Source: JAIBJN01 sp963775395 | GTDB lineage: Bacteria > Actinomycetota > Thermoleophilia > Gaiellales > Gaiellaceae | Assembly (NCBI GenBank): GCA_963775395.1 | Contig: CAVZIX010000014.1 | Span: 186,001-250,000 of the forward strand | DNA: 64,000 nucleotides | Direction: 5' to 3' | Part shown: positions 61,110 through 64,000 of the stretch, in pieces | Position numbering within the stretch: the stretch's first letter is position 1 | Layout: each line of letters starts with the position of its first letter | Position numbers and translations under genes: made by a program | The notes under the pieces: model-generated | What the model was told of the DNA's origin: nothing | Seen by the model: the letters and a program-made list of their open reading frames with translations, nothing else | The model's database searches: none

Positions 61110-61895
61110 ATGGCGCGCCTGGTCAAGCGACCACGGCTCACGCAGGTTCTCGCCTTCTGCGGGGAGGATCCGATCGAACGCGTTTTTCTCGAGGACGTCG
61201 CCCGCCGCGGGCTCGGGCGCTTCGCCGGCCTGCGCGACGGCGGGAAGCTCACCGCGCTCTGCCATCTGGGCGCGAACCTCGTCCCCTCCGGCCGCGACGT
61301 GGCGGCCTTCGCGGACGTGGTGGGGAGCAGCGACCCCCGCATGCTCGTCGGCGAGGAGCGCGCGGTGACCGAGCTGTGGGAGGTCGTGCGCGGGTTCCTG
61401 CCCGAGCCGATCGACGACCGGCCCGGCCAGCCCGTCTACGTCCTGGAGGAGCCCCCGGCGGCCGCGGACAGCGGCCTTCGACCCGCGACCCGCAACGACT
61501 TGGACGCGCTCGTCCCGGCGGCGGCCGAGGCCTACCGCGAGGAGGTGGGGGTCGATGCGTATGCACGAGACCCGTCGCTCTTCGAGTGGCGCACGCGCGT
61601 GCAGGTCGAGGAGGGGCGGAGCTGGGTCTGGCGCGAGGACGGGCGCATCCTCTTCAAGGCGGAGGCCTCGGCGTGGACCCCTCGGGCCGTCCAGCTCCAG
61701 CAGGTGTGGGTGGAGCCCGACCTCCGCGGTCGCGGCTACGGGAAGCGCGGACTCGCCGACCTCTGCCGCCTGCTCCTCGAGACGACCCCGGCCGTCTGCC
61801 TCTTCGTGCGGCCCGAGAACGCGCCCGCGATCGCGCTCTACGACTCCGTCGGGATGCGGCGCACGATCACGTACCGCTCGCTCATCTTCGGATGA
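61110..61895 (+). CDS. GNAT-family N-acetyltransferase
   Basis: The N-terminal half (residues 1-110) resembles the DUF4081-type domain often fused to GNATs; the C-terminal half has the acetyl-CoA loop VWVEPDLRGRGYGKRGLADL and FVRPENAPAIALYDSVGMRR. ATG 61110 is preferred over ATG 61089, which would overlap the deoD start codon. TATCGT lies about 12 bases before ATG 61110, so the message may be leaderless. Confidence 0.87.
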   Translation: MARLVKRPRLTQVLAFCGEDPIERVFLEDVARRGLGRFAGLRDGGKLTALCHLGANLVPSGRDVAAFADVVGSSDPRMLVGEERAVTELWEVVRGFLPEPIDDRPGQPVYVLEEPPAAADSGLRPATRNDLDALVPAAAEAYREEVGVDAYARDPSLFEWRTRVQVEEGRSWVWREDGRILFKAEASAWTPRAVQLQQVWVEPDLRGRGYGKRGLADLCRLLLETTPAVCLFVRPENAPAIALYDSVGMRRTITYRSLIFG

Positions 61896-61917
61896 TGCGC
61901 CCGCCACGAATGGGTGA

Positions 61918-62409
61918 TTGCACGGGTTCGGGCGCCCGCCAATCATTCGGTGGGAGTTGCGGAGGGTTGGCCTCACTGCGGCAGCGCTCATCCTCGCGTT
62001 CACGGCCGGTGGTTGCGGTCGTGCCGAGGAAACGTTCGCGCATTCCTGCGTCGCCACCGACAGGAAGTTTCTCGAGACCGCGAACCTGAACGTCACCGCC
62101 TTCAACGATCTCTCGGTCGATTTCCGGGCCGGCGAGGTCGCCGCGGAGGAGATCGCCGCCGAGGCGTTCTCCGCCGCGGAACGTCTGGGCAACGTGGAGC
62201 CACGCGATCCCTCGCTCAAGCAGGCCCAGAAGTACCTCGACTCCATGTTCAACGAGTACGGAGAGGCGGTAACGCTCCATGCAAAAGGCAAGAACCCAGG
62301 CGAGCGCATGCAGCGCGCGTACGGGCTCGCGAACTTCGCGCGCGATGTCCTGGCGGAGGCGCAACCGGCGCTGCAGGCAGAAGGCTGCGACGTCGCGCCG
62401 CTCCTGTAG
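61918..62409 (+). CDS. Putative small lipoprotein
   Basis: A hydrophobic leader (LTAAALILAFTAGGC) with Cys directly after AGG suggests lipidation. The mature part of about 120 residues is helical and has two more Cys (HSCVATDRKFLE and EGCDVAPLL) that may pair. TTG 61918 and TTG 61957 are both possible starts; the second removes ten residues before the leader. No family is recognised. Confidence 0.6.
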   Translation: MHGFGRPPIIRWELRRVGLTAAALILAFTAGGCGRAEETFAHSCVATDRKFLETANLNVTAFNDLSVDFRAGEVAAEEIAAEAFSAAERLGNVEPRDPSLKQAQKYLDSMFNEYGEAVTLHAKGKNPGERMQRAYGLANFARDVLAEAQPALQAEGCDVAPLL

Positions 62410-62466
62410 CGGGCGGCGCCGGACGCACCCCTGGTAGCCGGCGGCGGCTTTCCGGCCATTGTGAAC

Positions 62467-62495
62467 GGAAGGCAGCAGCGTTGCTGCTCCCTTCC
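62467..62495 (+). terminator. Terminator-like hairpin after the small lipoprotein
   Basis: GGAAGGcAGCAGC (62467-62479) pairs with GCTGCTcCCTTCC (62483-62495): two 6-bp blocks with one C-C mismatch and a GTT loop. TCCTTGTCTC follows. It lies 57 bases after the stop at 62409. Confidence 0.6.
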
Positions 62496-62507
62496 TCCTT
62501 GTCTCAT

Positions 62508-62569
62508 CCTTTGCCGCTGCGCGGCCGCTGAGACGAAGCCTTTGCCGCTTCGCGGCCGCTGAGACGAAG
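62508..62569. repeat. Two 31-bp tandem repeats before tilS
   Basis: The 31-bp unit at 62508-62538 is repeated at 62539-62569 with a single difference (G or T in the CCGCTKCGCGG part). Each unit contains a GCCGC-GCGGC hairpin, and TGAGAC in the first unit pairs with GTCTCA at 62501-62506. The repeats end 13 bases before the tilS start, so they lie in its promoter or leader. It could be a recent duplication. Confidence 0.8.
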
Positions 62570-62582
62570 TACGATCAGGTGC

Positions 62583-63587
62583 GTGGACGCCGCCTCGCTC
62601 CGCGCGCGCATCGAGGAGCACGTCCGCCGGCACGACCTGATCCCGCCCGGCGGCGAGGTGACCTGCCTCGTCTCCGGCGGCCCCGACTCCACCTGCCTCT
62701 GGCACTCGCTCGGCGCGCTCGGCTACCGCGTGTTGGCGCTCCACGTGAACCACCGGCTGCGCGGCGAGGAATCCGAGGAGGACGCGCGCTTCTGCGTCGA
62801 GCGGCTCGGCGCACAGGTGCTGGTCGCGCCACCGGCGGCCCGCGCGACCGAGGCCGAACTCCGTCACCTCCGCTACGCCGTCAGCGCCGGGCGCCTGCGG
62901 GCGACCGGCCACACCGCGTCCGATCAGGTGGAGACGATCCTCTTCCGCCTCGCCTCGAGCGGGACGACGACGGGGATCAAGGTCAGCCGCGAGGACGGGG
63001 TCGTGCGCCCGCTCCTCGTCGCCTGGCGCGACGAGACCGAGGCCTACTGCGTTGCCGAAGGCCTCGAGTGGCGGGTCGACTCGTCCAACCCGGACACGGC
63101 GCGAGGGGTCATCCGCTCCGAGATCATGCCCGCGCTCCAGCGCCTGCATCCCGCCGCCGAGCGCAACGTTCTGGCGGCGCTGGCCGACGGCCCGCGGCTC
63201 CCCAGACGGGTCGAGAGAGCGCTGTTAGAGTTGCTCGCCTCTCGTGAGGGGTCAAAGCGTCTCGATCTGGGCGACGGCCGCGTGGCGGTGAGGGAGTACG
63301 AGAGCGTCTGGCTCGAGCGCGGCCCCGTGCCGCTCGAAGGGCGCGTGCACTGGGGCGCGTGGACGCTCGAGTCGTCCCGCCCGGGCCTCCAGGTGCGCGG
63401 GTGGCGCCCCGGCGACCGGCTCGCCGGCCAGGGCAAGAAGGTGCAGGACGTCTTCGTCGACGCCAAGGTCCCGCGTTCGGAGCGCGAGGCCTGGCCGCTC
63501 GTCGTCCGCGGCGACGAGGTCGTCGCCGTCCCCGGGATCACGACCGCCCCGGGGTACGAGGACGCGGTCAGCGGGGAGCGAAAATGA
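62583..63587 (+). CDS. tilS: tRNA(Ile)-lysidine synthase
   Basis: The 334-residue PP-loop ATPase modifies C34 of tRNA-Ile(CAU) to lysidine. Motifs are LVSGGPDSTCLWHSL, LHVNHRLRGEESEED and ATGHTASDQVETILFRL, with a C-terminal domain containing VRGWRPGDRLAGQGKKVQD. The start is GTG 62583. Its TGA overlaps the ATG of hpt (ATGA), the classical tilS-hpt pair that usually precedes ftsH. Confidence 0.96.
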   Translation: MDAASLRARIEEHVRRHDLIPPGGEVTCLVSGGPDSTCLWHSLGALGYRVLALHVNHRLRGEESEEDARFCVERLGAQVLVAPPAARATEAELRHLRYAVSAGRLRATGHTASDQVETILFRLASSGTTTGIKVSREDGVVRPLLVAWRDETEAYCVAEGLEWRVDSSNPDTARGVIRSEIMPALQRLHPAAERNVLAALADGPRLPRRVERALLELLASREGSKRLDLGDGRVAVREYESVWLERGPVPLEGRVHWGAWTLESSRPGLQVRGWRPGDRLAGQGKKVQDVFVDAKVPRSEREAWPLVVRGDEVVAVPGITTAPGYEDAVSGERK

Positions 63588-64000
63588 GTTCGGTCAACGA
63601 GCTCACCGCCGCGGTCTCCGAGATCCTCGTCGACGAGGAGACGCTCCAGAACCGCATCGGCGAGCTGGGTGCCGAAATCAGCGAGGACTACCGCGGGCGC
63701 GACCTGCTGCTCATCGCCGTCCTCAAGGGCGCAGTCTTCTTCATGGCCGATCTCATGCGGCGGATCGACGTGCCGTGCGAGGTCGACTTCATGGCCATCT
63801 CGAGCTACGGCGCCGGCGTCGACTCCTCGGGCGTCGTCCGCATCCTCAAGGACCTCGACATCTCGATCGAGGGACGCAACGTCCTGGTCGTCGAGGACAT
63901 CATCGACTCGGGCCTCACGCTCTCGTACCTGCTCCGGAACCTCGAGGCGCGCGAGCCCGCGTCGCTCGAGATCTGCGCGCTCCTGACGAAGCCGTCGCGG
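63584..64000 (+). CDS. hpt: Hypoxanthine phosphoribosyltransferase, N-terminal part (3' end outside window)
   Basis: The 139 visible residues include LLLIAVLKGAVFFMADLMRR, DFMAISSYGAG and the PRPP loop VLVVEDIIDSGLTLSYLL, which identify a purine salvage phosphoribosyltransferase. ATG 63584 overlaps the tilS stop by four bases. The gene is cut by the window end. Confidence 0.96.
   Translation, partial: MSSVNELTAAVSEILVDEETLQNRIGELGAEISEDYRGRDLLLIAVLKGAVFFMADLMRRIDVPCEVDFMAISSYGAGVDSSGVVRILKDLDISIEGRNVLVVEDIIDSGLTLSYLLRNLEAREPASLEICALLTKPSR

Overview
The window is chromosomal DNA of a high-GC Gram-positive bacterium. Gene order, GC-ending codons, frequent GTG/TTG starts, a zinc-type S14, a short-lid adenylate kinase and actinobacterial-looking RNA polymerase and EF-Tu sequences point to the Actinobacteriota. 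The mixture of Ku, VanW-type, 3D-domain and DUF4349 proteins, and r-proteins with long Glu/Ala/Pro tails, suggests the class Thermoleophilia (a Gaiellales- or Solirubrobacterales-like lineage). That placement is inference; I could not run a tree or a search.

Layout. Positions 1-1502 hold the end of rplA, then rplJ and rplL. Positions 1503-5885 hold an envelope-stress module: a secreted helical-repeat protein and an HtrA protease on the minus strand, divergent from an OmpR-type response regulator and histidine kinase, with phased direct repeats between them. rpoB-rpoC fill 6046-14295. Positions 14296-16899 hold a glycolipid-binding-type protein, copy A of a structured repeat, a small ORF behind a lone DnaA box, and a membrane GGDEF protein. 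A continuous co-directional array of about 20 kb (16900-37134) carries the str, S10, spc and alpha operons end to end (rpsL to rplQ, with secY, adk, map and rpoA); most junctions overlap by one to four bases or are only a few bases long. infA is not at its usual place between map and rpmJ.

From 37135 on the window is ordinary mixed chromosome: an arsR-SRPBCC pair that interrupts rplQ-truA, truA, a HAD phosphatase, ligA, dacB, copy B of the structured repeat, a LuxR-type regulator, two divergent cell-wall proteins (3D domain and NlpC/P60), a lysyl-oxidase-like copper enzyme, ku, a small gene behind an apparent transcription attenuator, an alpha/beta hydrolase, a Nif3-like protein, tRNA-Pro(CGG), a nitrilase, HAD and acyl-CoA dehydrogenase genes, VanW and DUF4349 envelope proteins, a lipid kinase, a nucleoside phosphorylase, a GNAT, tilS and the start of hpt.

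The signals that most deserve follow-up are these. (1) A roughly 205-bp element is present in two copies (14898-15103 and 43628-43834) with about 86% identity by hand count and compensatory base changes in two stems. (2) Six convergent gene pairs overlap by exactly the tetranucleotide CTAG. (3) The HtrA/two-component module has 11-bp-phased direct repeats. (4) A minus-strand terminator lies inside the leader of a 56-residue gene. (5) Eight or so genes are broken by small indels, nearly all net insertions, which suggests sequencing or assembly error unless raw reads say otherwise; one is a clean 7-bp tandem duplication in the histidine kinase.
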